DNA of 64,000 nt from positions 122,722 to 186,721 of the forward strand of contig CAYOWQ010000009.1 of the NCBI GenBank assembly GCA_964407695.1, in the 5' to 3' direction. Source of the stretch: CAYOWQ01 sp964407695. GTDB lineage: Bacteria > Planctomycetota > Phycisphaerae > Phycisphaerales > SM1A02. Under the pieces are notes generated by a model. That model was not told where the DNA came from. It saw only the letters and a list, made by a program, of their open reading frames with translations, and did not search any database. This document shows, one piece after another, positions 21,405 through 29,970 of this stretch. The position numbers and the translations under genes were made by a program. Within the stretch, counting starts at the first letter, position 1. Every line of letters begins with the position of its first letter.

Positions 21405-24400
21405 ATGCCCCGCCGTAGCGATATCCGAACGATCCTGATCATCGGCTCAGGACCGATTGTCATCGGTCAAGGTTGCGAATTTGACTATTCCGGCACGCAG
21501 GCGTGCAAGGCCCTTCGAGAGGAGGGATACCGGGTTGTCCTGATCAACAGCAATCCGGCGACGATCATGACTGATCCGTCGATGTCGGATCGAACGTATA
21601 TCGAACCCATCACTCCCGAAGCCGTTCGTAAGGTTCTCGCTCGTGAGGCGGAACTTGGAACCCCCATTGATGCATTGCTTCCGACGCTCGGTGGCCAGAC
21701 TGCTCTGAACTGTGCCTGTGCACTGGTCGACAACGGAACCCTGAGAGAATTCGGCGTTGAGATGATCGGAGCGGATCGAGACATCATTCAACGCGCTGAG
21801 GATCGTGAAGCATTCCGCCAGATTGTTCAGGCGCTGGGACTCAAGCAGCCACACTCTCGTACGGTGAACACCCTCGACGAAGCGCGGGATTTCCTTCAGG
21901 AGATCGGCCTTCCGGCCATCATCAGACCGGCCTTCACGCTCGGAGGAACCGGGGGCGGTATTGCATATAACCGCGAGGAGTTCGACGAGATCATTCGCCG
22001 CGGACTATCGGCCAGCATGATCGGACAGGTCCTGATCGACCAATCGGTCCTCGGGTGGAAAGAATACGAACTCGAAGTTGTTCGAGATCACAACGATAAC
22101 TGTGTGATCGTCTGCGGCATCGAGAACATCGATCCCATGGGGGTGCACACCGGCGATTCGATCACCGTCGCGCCGATCATGACGCTCTCCGACAAGGAAT
22201 ACCAGCGGATGCGTGATGCCGCGATCGCCATCATGCGTGCTGTGGGTGTCAATACGGGCGGCTCCAATGTGCAATTCGCCGTCAATCCGGCCACTGGCGA
22301 AATGGTGGTTGTGGAGATGAACCCGCGGGTGTCGCGTTCGAGCGCCCTCGCCTCCAAGGCCACGGGATTTCCGATTGCTCGCATCGCCGCCAAGTTGGCC
22401 GTCGGGTATTCGCTTGACGAGCTGCGAAACGATATCACGGGCACGACCAGTGCCTGCTTCGAGCCATCGATTGACTACGTTGTGGTCAAAATGCCGCGAT
22501 GGACCTTTGAGAAATTTCCCGAAGCCGACGAGACACTTACCACCCAGATGAAGTCGGTGGGAGAGGCAATGTCGATCGGACGGACATTCAAGGAATCCCT
22601 GCAGAAAGCCATCCGGTCCATGGAGGTCAAGAGGTTTGGCCTGGGGCTGGATCGAAACGACAAATGGCTGGCTGCACGCAGGGCCGTTGAATCGGGCGGG
22701 CTTCGTTTCACGGGCACCGCCACGGCGGAGGTTCCCCACGGCCTGCTGGCCGCGGATGGATCGCCAATTGTCTGGCCCGTTCCGGATGAGACTCTGATTC
22801 GCAAGCTCAGCGTGCCGAGTCAGGGCCGCCTGTATTACATTCGCTACGCCTTCAAGATGGGATGGTCGATCGACCGGGTGCACCAGCTCTCCCGCATCGA
22901 CCCGTGGTTCCTCGACCAGATCCTCCAGCTCTGCGAATTTGAAGATCGCCTGTGCGAGTACGACTCCCTGGAATCTGTTCCGCCCGAGTTGCTGCGTGAA
23001 GCCAAACAACTCGGGTATTCCGATCCGCAACTGGCGAACGTGTATCTCGGCGAAATCACGACGTCTGCCATTCTCGCGGTGCGAGCCCATCGAAAGCGCC
23101 TGGGCATCGAGCCGGTCTACAAGCTCGTAGACACCTGTGCTGCCGAATTCGAGGCGGCCACTCCCTACTATTACAGCACGTACGAAGCCGAGAGTGTTTC
23201 GTCTGACGGTCGCCGCGGCATTGACGATGAGATCCGCGTAAGCGACCGCAACAAAATCGTGATACTGGGTGGAGGCCCCAATCGAATCGGTCAGGGAATC
23301 GAGTTTGATTACTGCTGCGTTCAGGCGGCCTATGCCTGCGACGAAATGGACTTCGAGTCGGTGATGATCAACTCCAATCCGGAGACCGTGTCAACTGACT
23401 TTGACACCTCAGACCTCCTCTTCTTTGAGCCGTTGACCCTGGAAGACGTTCTGAATGTCGTGGAGAGGTTGAACGGAGGAGGAATTGAGGTTCCCGATCG
23501 AAGCGGGGGCGTCATCGGATGCATTGTTCAGTTTGGCGGCCAGACGCCGTTGAACCTGGCCCACGGTCTCGTCGCGGCCGGTGTGCCGCTGATCGGTACC
23601 GGCCTCGATTCAATCGATCTTGCCGAGGATCGTGATCGGTTCAAGGCGGTGCTTGACGAACTCAGCCTGAAGCAGCCGCCGAGCGGAATCGCCCACAGCC
23701 TCGAGGAAGCCGTTGAAATCGCCGAGCAGGTGGGGTACCCCGTGCTCGTTCGACCCTCGTATGTGTTGGGAGGCCGGGGGATGGAAACCTGCTTTGACGA
23801 GGCTTCGCTTCGTCGCTACATGCTGCAGGCCGTCAAAGTCTCTGACCTTGCATCCGGCGGTGGGCCCTCCATCCTGATCGACCGGTTTCTTTCCGACGCG
23901 ATTGAAATCGATGTGGATGTTGTGGCCGACTTCCTGCCTCCCGATGCCACCGCGCCCCGCCAGCTTCGGCTGCCGGAGACGGCCGGAATCGCCGTGGTTT
24001 GCGGCGTCATGGAGCACATCGAGGAAGCTGGAATTCATTCCGGTGATTCGACGTGCACCATTCCGCCCTGGTCGCTTCCTCGGTCCATTGTTGATCGAGT
24101 GCGCCAGCAGGCCAGGAGTCTTGCCAAGCGCCTTCGTGTCCGGGGATTGATGAACGTGCAGATGGCCGTCAAGGATGAGACGCTCTACATCCTCGAAGTC
24201 AATCCTCGCGCATCCCGCACTGCGCCGTTTGTCTCCAAGGCCAAGGGAGTGCCCTGGGCTCGAATCGCGGCCAAGGTCATGATGGGTGCATCACTGGAGT
24301 CGATGGGAGTACAGGAAATTCCCGACACTGGATTCTATTCGGTGAAAGAGTCTGTTTTTCCATTCTCGAAGTTCCCGGGAGTTGACGTCGTACTTGGACC

Positions 24401-24962
24401 GGAAATGCGATCAACGGGCGAGGTCATGGGTGCTGACCGATCGTTGCCGATCGCATTGGCCAAGGCGAAGATGGCCGCGGGGATCAGACTTCCGCGCGAG
24501 GGCACGGTGTTCCTGTCCGTTCGCGACGCCGACAAGCCACACGTGGCCGAGGTGGCGCGGAGTCTTGTGTCGATGGGCTTTCACGTGCTCACCACGGGGG
24601 GTACACACGAGCTTCTGGCGCGCTACAGCGTTGAGACCCATCGACTCCCCAAGATCTCGGAAGGTCAGCGCCCGAATGTGCTCGACAAGATTGCCAACGG
24701 CGAGATCAACCTGATCATCAACACCGCTACTCGCAAGGGCGCCCAGACCGACGAAGGCCGAATCCGGGCCACGGCGGTCAAGGCTGGAATTCCGATGATC
24801 ACCACCATCGCAGGGGCTCGGGCCGCGGTGCAGGCGATAGCCGCCATCCGCGCGGGTGCCTGGAACGTGAATGCCATCCAGGACTACTTCCCCAATCTCG
24901 TGCGGGCCGAATCGGAAGCCGAGGTCGTCGTCCTTCCTCGTGGGCAGCTGCTTACACACTGA
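21405..24962 (+). CDS. carB: Carbamoyl-phosphate synthase large subunit
   Basis: Makes carbamoyl phosphate from bicarbonate, ammonia and two ATP for arginine and pyrimidine synthesis. The duplicated synthetase halves are visible, each with a GSGPIVIGQGCEFDYSGTQA or GGGPNRIGQGIEFDYCCVQA nucleotide motif and an ATP-grasp domain (around residues 130-330 and 680-880). The C-terminal MGS-like allosteric domain holds LVSMGFHVLTTGGTHELLA. At 1185 aa it is about 110 residues longer than E. coli CarB because of several short insertions, mainly in the second half. No carA is present next to it or elsewhere in the window. Confidence 0.97.
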   Translation: MPRRSDIRTILIIGSGPIVIGQGCEFDYSGTQACKALREEGYRVVLINSNPATIMTDPSMSDRTYIEPITPEAVRKVLAREAELGTPIDALLPTLGGQTALNCACALVDNGTLREFGVEMIGADRDIIQRAEDREAFRQIVQALGLKQPHSRTVNTLDEARDFLQEIGLPAIIRPAFTLGGTGGGIAYNREEFDEIIRRGLSASMIGQVLIDQSVLGWKEYELEVVRDHNDNCVIVCGIENIDPMGVHTGDSITVAPIMTLSDKEYQRMRDAAIAIMRAVGVNTGGSNVQFAVNPATGEMVVVEMNPRVSRSSALASKATGFPIARIAAKLAVGYSLDELRNDITGTTSACFEPSIDYVVVKMPRWTFEKFPEADETLTTQMKSVGEAMSIGRTFKESLQKAIRSMEVKRFGLGLDRNDKWLAARRAVESGGLRFTGTATAEVPHGLLAADGSPIVWPVPDETLIRKLSVPSQGRLYYIRYAFKMGWSIDRVHQLSRIDPWFLDQILQLCEFEDRLCEYDSLESVPPELLREAKQLGYSDPQLANVYLGEITTSAILAVRAHRKRLGIEPVYKLVDTCAAEFEAATPYYYSTYEAESVSSDGRRGIDDEIRVSDRNKIVILGGGPNRIGQGIEFDYCCVQAAYACDEMDFESVMINSNPETVSTDFDTSDLLFFEPLTLEDVLNVVERLNGGGIEVPDRSGGVIGCIVQFGGQTPLNLAHGLVAAGVPLIGTGLDSIDLAEDRDRFKAVLDELSLKQPPSGIAHSLEEAVEIAEQVGYPVLVRPSYVLGGRGMETCFDEASLRRYMLQAVKVSDLASGGGPSILIDRFLSDAIEIDVDVVADFLPPDATAPRQLRLPETAGIAVVCGVMEHIEEAGIHSGDSTCTIPPWSLPRSIVDRVRQQARSLAKRLRVRGLMNVQMAVKDETLYILEVNPRASRTAPFVSKAKGVPWARIAAKVMMGASLESMGVQEIPDTGFYSVKESVFPFSKFPGVDVVLGPEMRSTGEVMGADRSLPIALAKAKMAAGIRLPREGTVFLSVRDADKPHVAEVARSLVSMGFHVLTTGGTHELLARYSVETHRLPKISEGQRPNVLDKIANGEINLIINTATRKGAQTDEGRIRATAVKAGIPMITTIAGARAAVQAIAAIRAGAWNVNAIQDYFPNLVRAESEAEVVVLPRGQLLTH

Positions 24963-24963
24963 G

Positions 24964-25653
24964 ATGCTTCCCCGAATCGGCATCACGACAGACGCCGATC
25001 CCGAGCGATACTTCTCTCGCCGGCCCTATGCCGATGCCGTTGTCTCGGCGGCGGGAATTCCCATCCTGATTCCATGCATCCCGTCGCTGGCCCGCGCGTA
25101 CCTCGCGGTTGTGGACGGGATCATCTTGTCGGGTGGTGACGATCCGATCATGGAGCCGTTTGGCGTTGCGACCCATCCCAAGGCAACACGGGTCGATGGG
25201 GCTCGGCAGGACATGGAACTCGCGCTGCTGGACGCGCTTCGAGACGATCCTGCGAAACCGGTGCTGGGAATCTGCCTCGGCATGCAGTACATGTGTCTGC
25301 ATGCCGGGGGCGCCATCGATCAATACCTCCCCGAGACATTGCCGACTCACGAACTCCATTGGGGCAGGGTCTCTCATCCCGTGCGAGGCGATCTCGGCCG
25401 CGGTGATGTGTTGAGTCACCATCGTCAGGCGGTCACCAACCCCGGAAGCCTGCACATTGCGGCCACAGCGCCTGACGGAACAATCGAGGCCGTTCGAGAC
25501 AGGCATCGTCGGTTCTTTCTCGGCGTGCAGTGGCATCCGGAGCGCACGGCCGATGCCGCCCTTGGCCTCGGTCTTGTTCGAGCCCTGGTGGAAGCGGCGC
25601 AGACCAATTCGCCACAGGGTATGTCCAGCACCCCAATATCACGATCCAGCTAA
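24964..25653 (+). CDS. Class I glutamine amidotransferase, gamma-glutamyl-GABA hydrolase (C26) family
   Basis: 229-aa hydrolase of the PuuD-like C26 family. The nucleophile Cys104 lies in GICLGMQYMCLHAGG, and the catalytic dyad partners His191 and Glu193 in GVQWHPE. The N-terminal IGITTDADPERYF and the DGIILSGGDDP loop are typical. It starts one base after the carB stop, so translation is probably coupled. It is not CarA: the CarA N-terminal domain is absent. It could nonetheless release ammonia from a gamma-glutamyl compound. It overlaps the convergent motB-like gene by four bases. Confidence 0.85.
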   Translation: MLPRIGITTDADPERYFSRRPYADAVVSAAGIPILIPCIPSLARAYLAVVDGIILSGGDDPIMEPFGVATHPKATRVDGARQDMELALLDALRDDPAKPVLGICLGMQYMCLHAGGAIDQYLPETLPTHELHWGRVSHPVRGDLGRGDVLSHHRQAVTNPGSLHIAATAPDGTIEAVRDRHRRFFLGVQWHPERTADAALGLGLVRALVEAAQTNSPQGMSSTPISRSS

Positions 25654-26483
25654 TTTCGGGCGCCTTGCGGCTCCGTCGGTGTTTCCGCCGGGGCCACGTG
25701 GTCGGTCACGACCACTTCAACTCGGCCATTTGAACGATCGTCAGCCCGAGTCCGTGGGGCCGAATTGGATCGCTCGGTGTCTGCGCACGAGATGAGGCGA
25801 ATCTGCCACCACTTGACGCCCCGTTCAACCAGCGCACTGGCCACCGCATGCGCCCGATTGAACGAAAGCCTCATCGCCTGATCGCGCTGCTGATATGCTT
25901 CGGAGACGCCGGTATGGCCTCGAACCTCAACGATCGAGTTGAGGCCTTTGACCTTTGACACCAACTCATCAATGGCGGGCAGGGCACTCGGAGTGATTTC
26001 CGAGCTGTTGTCGCCGAAAGGCACGGTCGCTGAAAGGGAGTAATAGTCTGAATTCGGGCGAATGGACTCGACCTCGTGCTCGAATCCTTTCACGCCGGGA
26101 TCACTGGTGTCGCTCTTTCCGGCTCGTTCGCGAAGCCGGCGTCGAAGGATGTCGTCACGCGGGTCCGACCCTGTGAGATCCACCGGATTGTGAAAGATCT
26201 CGCGCATGGCGATGGCGAAATCGAGCATCTCGGGGTTCTCCCCGCCTCCGGCCATTTCGCCCTCGCCGCCGATGCCGCCCGCGGTCTCCTTGTTCAGGTT
26301 CATGGCGAGCAGGATGACGAAGAAGCCCATCATCAAGGCGACATTGTCGGCAAACGAGATGAGCCACTCCGGCGCGCCCTCGTGTTCGCCCTCGCCGTGC
26401 CCGCCGCCACCGGGACCATGCCCGCCGCCTCCATGGCCGTGGCCTCCGCCGTCGCCTTCGGAATGATGCTCTTTCTCTGCCAT
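25650..26483 (-). CDS. motB: MotB-like stator protein with OmpA peptidoglycan-binding domain
   Basis: Ion-channel and cell-wall anchor half of a flagellar or related stator. The single membrane helix (residues 40-62, WLISFADNVALMMGFFVILL) contains the proton-binding Asp46 equivalent. A periplasmic linker is followed by the OmpA/MotB domain (VEVRGHTGVSEAYQQRDQAM, then LSFNRAHAVASALVERGVKW). The cytoplasmic N-terminus is unusual: residues 11-36 are almost wholly Gly and His. It lies 11 bases after the motA-like gene. No other flagellar genes are nearby, so a non-flagellar role such as gliding or transport cannot be excluded. Confidence 0.86.
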   Translation of the reverse strand: MAEKEHHSEGDGGGHGHGGGGHGPGGGGHGEGEHEGAPEWLISFADNVALMMGFFVILLAMNLNKETAGGIGGEGEMAGGGENPEMLDFAIAMREIFHNPVDLTGSDPRDDILRRRLRERAGKSDTSDPGVKGFEHEVESIRPNSDYYSLSATVPFGDNSSEITPSALPAIDELVSKVKGLNSIVEVRGHTGVSEAYQQRDQAMRLSFNRAHAVASALVERGVKWWQIRLISCADTERSNSAPRTRADDRSNGRVEVVVTDHVAPAETPTEPQGARN

Positions 26484-26494
26484 GGCAACGTGCC

Positions 26495-27277
26495 CTATGC
26501 AGCGACCTTCAGCTTCGAACGACTGGTCTGGGGAACGAAGGCCATCATCTTGTCGAGGGTGGCCCGAGGATTGTCGCCTGCCTGGATGGAGAGAATGCCC
26601 TGGAGCATCATCTCCTTGTTCAGGATCTCCTCGCCGGAACGCAATGCAAGCTTGTCGCCGATGGGGCCTGCGATGGCGTTGGCCACGATGGCGCCGTACA
26701 TGGTGGCTACCACGGCGAGCGCGAGCATGTGGCCCAGGACGCCAATGTCCGCGCTGGCAAGATTGCCGAACATGCCGACCTGTCCGACCAGGGTGCCGAC
26801 GAGCCCGTATCCCGGGCCGTAGAGTTTGATCAGATCGAAAAACTTCTTTCCGGCCTTATGCCGCTCACCCATGGCCAGCACTTCCATGCGCAGCGTCTGT
26901 TCGATAATGCTCGCGTCCGTTCCGTCGACCGCCATCTTGAGGCCGTTTTGGAGAAAGGGGTCCTTGATCTGCTGAATCTCGGCTTCGAGCGCCAGGATGC
27001 CATCTCGTCGGGCCTTTTCCGAGAGAGACGAGAGGAGTTGCACCGTGTCGACAATGCTCATGCCCTTGTGGAAGAGAAATCGCCGAATGTAGCCCGGGAC
27101 GGCGAGCAAGCGCTCCATGGGCATGGCGATGAAGACGACGCTGATCGAGCCGCCAATCACCATCAGCACGCCTTCCGTCGAATAGAACATCAGCAGGTTG
27201 CCGTGCGACGTCTCAAAGAAGACGATGCCTAGGCACAGGCAGCCGACGAGGATACCGATCAGACTGGCTTTATCCAT
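26495..27277 (-). CDS. motA: MotA-like stator protein
   Basis: 260-aa partner of the MotB-like protein, forming the proton channel of a motor. Four hydrophobic segments are visible: near residues 5-20, 30-50, 155-175 and 185-205. The cytoplasmic loop between helices 2 and 3 carries the charged helix ARRDGILALEAEIQQIKDPF. The conserved GPGYGLVGTLVGQVGMFGNL begins helix 3. The ATG has GGAG seven bases upstream. It is the first gene of a motA-motB pair and is divergent from the small antitoxin-like gene. Confidence 0.88.
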   Translation of the reverse strand: MDKASLIGILVGCLCLGIVFFETSHGNLLMFYSTEGVLMVIGGSISVVFIAMPMERLLAVPGYIRRFLFHKGMSIVDTVQLLSSLSEKARRDGILALEAEIQQIKDPFLQNGLKMAVDGTDASIIEQTLRMEVLAMGERHKAGKKFFDLIKLYGPGYGLVGTLVGQVGMFGNLASADIGVLGHMLALAVVATMYGAIVANAIAGPIGDKLALRSGEEILNKEMMLQGILSIQAGDNPRATLDKMMAFVPQTSRSKLKVAA

Positions 27278-27480
27278 GGCGCAGCTCCGGCCCTTGCAGG
27301 TGTCGATGCCCGGTTCTCCCGGGCGGTCGGTGGCTCTCGGGCCGATCAGGTTCGCCTCTGGAATCGGCCGACCGATGCCAAGGCTGAAGGACCGTCTTTG
27401 TCGATCTTTGAGTTTGGTCGGGATACGTGGACTGGCTCGGGCTTATCGGTCGCCGGGTATTCGTCGTATCATCTCGAACC

Positions 27481-27678
27481 ATGGAGGTTCGCGTTGATAT
27501 CGATCCCCGCTTGTTCCGGATGGCCATGCGTTCCACGGGCATTCGGGACCCACATCGGCTCCTGTCGGCGGGCCTGCGGGCTCTGATCGCCAGGTCCCAT
27601 GTCGTCCGGTATGCCACAGCGCTGAGATATCAGGCCCTGATGAATCCACGGCCTCGACGACGCGACAATCCCGCCTGA
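27481..27678 (+). CDS. Orphan VapB-type antitoxin-like protein
   Basis: 65-residue basic protein whose N-terminus (MEVRVDIDPRLFRMAMRSTG, then IRDPHRLLSAGLRALIAR) matches the ribbon-helix-helix pattern of type II VapB antitoxins, in which a beta strand is followed by two short helices ending in a Leu-rich face. No PIN-domain toxin gene follows: the next gene, 49 bases downstream, is a phosphatase. It may be a stand-alone DNA-binding regulator. A TATCAT hexamer at 27467-27472 lies eight bases before the ATG and no Shine-Dalgarno sequence is visible, so a leaderless mRNA is possible. Confidence 0.55.
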   Translation: MEVRVDIDPRLFRMAMRSTGIRDPHRLLSAGLRALIARSHVVRYATALRYQALMNPRPRRRDNPA

Positions 27679-27727
27679 ACGACCCATTCCCTGCCCCTCC
27701 AAAGACTTCATCGGGTATCGTTGTAGC

Positions 27728-28471
27728 ATGGTGACGGCGGTGGTCGGCGATGTGCATGGATGCGGTGCCGAACTTGCTGCGCTTCTAGGATCCCTGGATG
27801 CCACGGGCCCGGCCAGTCGCGTCATTCTGGTCGGAGACCTCCTGACCAAAGGACCCCAACCCGGCGAAGTTGTGCGACAGATTATCTCTCGGCGCGAGGC
27901 CGGCCAGGCAATCGATCTGGTGTGCGGCAATCACGATCTGCGAATGCTTGCAGCCCTGGCCAGCGTGCAGTCAGGCCTGAGTCCGAACAATCTTGGTCGG
28001 GCGGAGCGGGAGACCTGGCACCGGCTGGCTCACGACGGAACGCTCCGCTTGGCCATGCGATTGATGGTCGAAGCAACCGAACGGGCCGAAATCCGCAATC
28101 CCGAGGCCGGTTGGACGGTCGTTCACGGTGGGATTGACCCAAGCCTGGGACTGAGACGCACGCCCGATGATGTCAAGATTCACATCAAGGCCCTCGAAGG
28201 AGAGCCGCACTGGTGGGAGCGATATGACGGCTCCGACGGCCTCATTATCGTCGGCCATAAGCCGCTTCCGAAGCCGCTGGTGCTCAGGCATGACGATGGT
28301 CGGCCCTATGTGGTGAATGTCGATACCGGATGTGTGTATGGCGGCTCACTGACTGCCTACCTTATCGAGAAGGATCAATTCGCCAGCCAGCCCGCCATCC
28401 CCATGGATGGATCAACAGGTTTTCCGGAACATCGGCTGTTTCGACGGGATACTGCCTCGTCCGAGAGGTAA
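27728..28471 (+). CDS. Calcineurin-like metallophosphatase (PPP / diadenosine tetraphosphatase type)
   Basis: 247-aa two-metal phosphatase. The motifs appear in order: GDVHG (7-11), GDLLTKGP (36-43), GNHD (67-70), HGGID and GHKP, the set found in bacterial PPP-type protein phosphatases and ApaH-like diadenosine tetraphosphatases. The substrate cannot be told from sequence. It follows the antitoxin-like gene by 49 bases. A TATCGT hexamer ends six bases before the ATG with no ribosome site, fitting a leaderless start. The Ser/Arg-rich tail is not conserved in the family. Confidence 0.87.
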   Translation: MVTAVVGDVHGCGAELAALLGSLDATGPASRVILVGDLLTKGPQPGEVVRQIISRREAGQAIDLVCGNHDLRMLAALASVQSGLSPNNLGRAERETWHRLAHDGTLRLAMRLMVEATERAEIRNPEAGWTVVHGGIDPSLGLRRTPDDVKIHIKALEGEPHWWERYDGSDGLIIVGHKPLPKPLVLRHDDGRPYVVNVDTGCVYGGSLTAYLIEKDQFASQPAIPMDGSTGFPEHRLFRRDTASSER

Positions 28472-28516
28472 CTTTGTGCCATACCAAGGCCCGTGCTGTG
28501 GTATAAAGCTTGCCCC

Positions 28517-29914
28517 ATGCTGGGAAAAGTCTTCAAGGCGTATGACGTCAGGGCCACGTATCCCAAACCGCTCAACGAGAAGTTGACCTGGCAGATCGGA
28601 TATGCCGTCGCCCAGTATCTCACTGAGCAGGCGGCTGAGGCGGGGTTCGACGATCCAATGATGCGGCATATCGTGGTCGGACGCGATATGCGAAAGTCCT
28701 CGCCGTCACTGGTGAGTTCCCTGAAGCGGGGCATTCGCGATTTCGGCGCTCATGTTGTCGATGTCGGTCTGGTCGACACGCCATTGGTTTCCTTCGCAAT
28801 CAACCTGCTTGGCTGCTGCGGCGGCGTTCAGGTGACGGCCAGCCACAACCCGGCGAACTACAACGGGTTCAAGATCTCAAAGATTGCTGCCAAACCGGTT
28901 GGAATGAACAGCGGGCTCGACGAGATCCGGCGCTACGCGGCCATGGTGGATCGAGAGAAACTGGATCCTCGCAATGGCCGCGAGGAGTCGCGTGACCTGT
29001 GGTCGCACTACAGGGATCATGTGCTGCAGTTTCTGGAGCCCGCCTTGATCAAGGGGAGCAAGACGCTCAAGGTTGTGGTGGATGCTTCAAATGGCATGGC
29101 GGGAACGATGGTGCCCAAGGTCTTTGGCGGATTGCCGGGACTGAAGATCATTCCGCTCAACTTCGAAAATTCGTCGGGAGAGTTCGTCCACGAACCGAAC
29201 CCGCTCGTGGAGTCGAATCTTTCGGCGTTGAGAGAGAAGGTGATTGCGCAGAAGGCGGACGTTGGAATCTGCTTCGACGGCGATGCTGATCGATGCGTGG
29301 CGGTGGATGAGAAGGGGGCCACCATCGGTTGCGATCTGATGACGGCGGTTCTTGCCCAGGACATGCTGAGGCGTGAGCCCGGAGCTGCGGTCGTCTACGA
29401 CCTCCGTTCCAGCAAGAGCCTTCCTGAGATGGTGGAGGAGGCGGGGGGGCGCCCGGTGCGAAGCCGCGTCGGTCATGTCTTCATGAAGGCAAAGATGGCC
29501 GAAGAACGGGCAATTTTCGGTGGCGAATTGTCCGGCCACTTCTATTTCCGCGGGAATTTCAATGCCGATTCCGGGGCCATTGCGTTCGCGATGGTTCTCA
29601 GCATGCTGGCCGTGCGAAAGGAGTCCCTCAGCGGCATCTTGGCCGGGGCTCGGCGCTATGCACAGTCTGGTGAAATCAATTTTGAAGTTGAGGACAAGGT
29701 CGAGGCCATGAACAGGCTCCGAAAGGCTTTTCCCAACGCCAAGGTCGACGACCTCGACGGAACGACGCTTGACCTTGGGAAGTGGTGGTGCAATGTGCGC
29801 ATGAGCAACACGGAACCGCTTCTTCGGCTCAATTTGGAAGGCCCCGATCGCGCCACGGTCGCCGCCAAGGTCGCTGAATTGTCCAAGTTCCTTGGCAAAC
29901 GGGTGGGACATTGA
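28517..29914 (+). CDS. Phosphomannomutase/phosphoglucomutase
   Basis: Alpha-D-phosphohexomutase of the AlgC/ManB type, 465 aa, interconverting mannose or glucose 6- and 1-phosphates and so supplying glucose 1-phosphate or mannose 1-phosphate to sugar nucleotide synthesis. Landmarks: the phosphoserine loop TASHNP (Ser109), the metal loop DGDADRC (Asp254, Asp256, Asp258), the sugar-binding GGELSGHFYF, and the phosphate-binding RMSNTEPLLRLN-like end. It may feed the CDP-glucose pathway at 50-51 kb. I chose the ATG at 28517; a GTG at 28493 would add eight residues. TATAAA lies nine bases before the ATG. Confidence 0.93.
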   Translation: MLGKVFKAYDVRATYPKPLNEKLTWQIGYAVAQYLTEQAAEAGFDDPMMRHIVVGRDMRKSSPSLVSSLKRGIRDFGAHVVDVGLVDTPLVSFAINLLGCCGGVQVTASHNPANYNGFKISKIAAKPVGMNSGLDEIRRYAAMVDREKLDPRNGREESRDLWSHYRDHVLQFLEPALIKGSKTLKVVVDASNGMAGTMVPKVFGGLPGLKIIPLNFENSSGEFVHEPNPLVESNLSALREKVIAQKADVGICFDGDADRCVAVDEKGATIGCDLMTAVLAQDMLRREPGAAVVYDLRSSKSLPEMVEEAGGRPVRSRVGHVFMKAKMAEERAIFGGELSGHFYFRGNFNADSGAIAFAMVLSMLAVRKESLSGILAGARRYAQSGEINFEVEDKVEAMNRLRKAFPNAKVDDLDGTTLDLGKWWCNVRMSNTEPLLRLNLEGPDRATVAAKVAELSKFLGKRVGH

Positions 29915-29970
29915 ATCGGCCACGACCATGAAGCGGACGGCATGGAGGATCTCAGATTGGAGAAACCATC

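Noticed and set aside
22005..23090. 361-codon open frame on the minus strand
   Set aside because: Antisense to carB with no recognisable motif; a shadow of the real gene.
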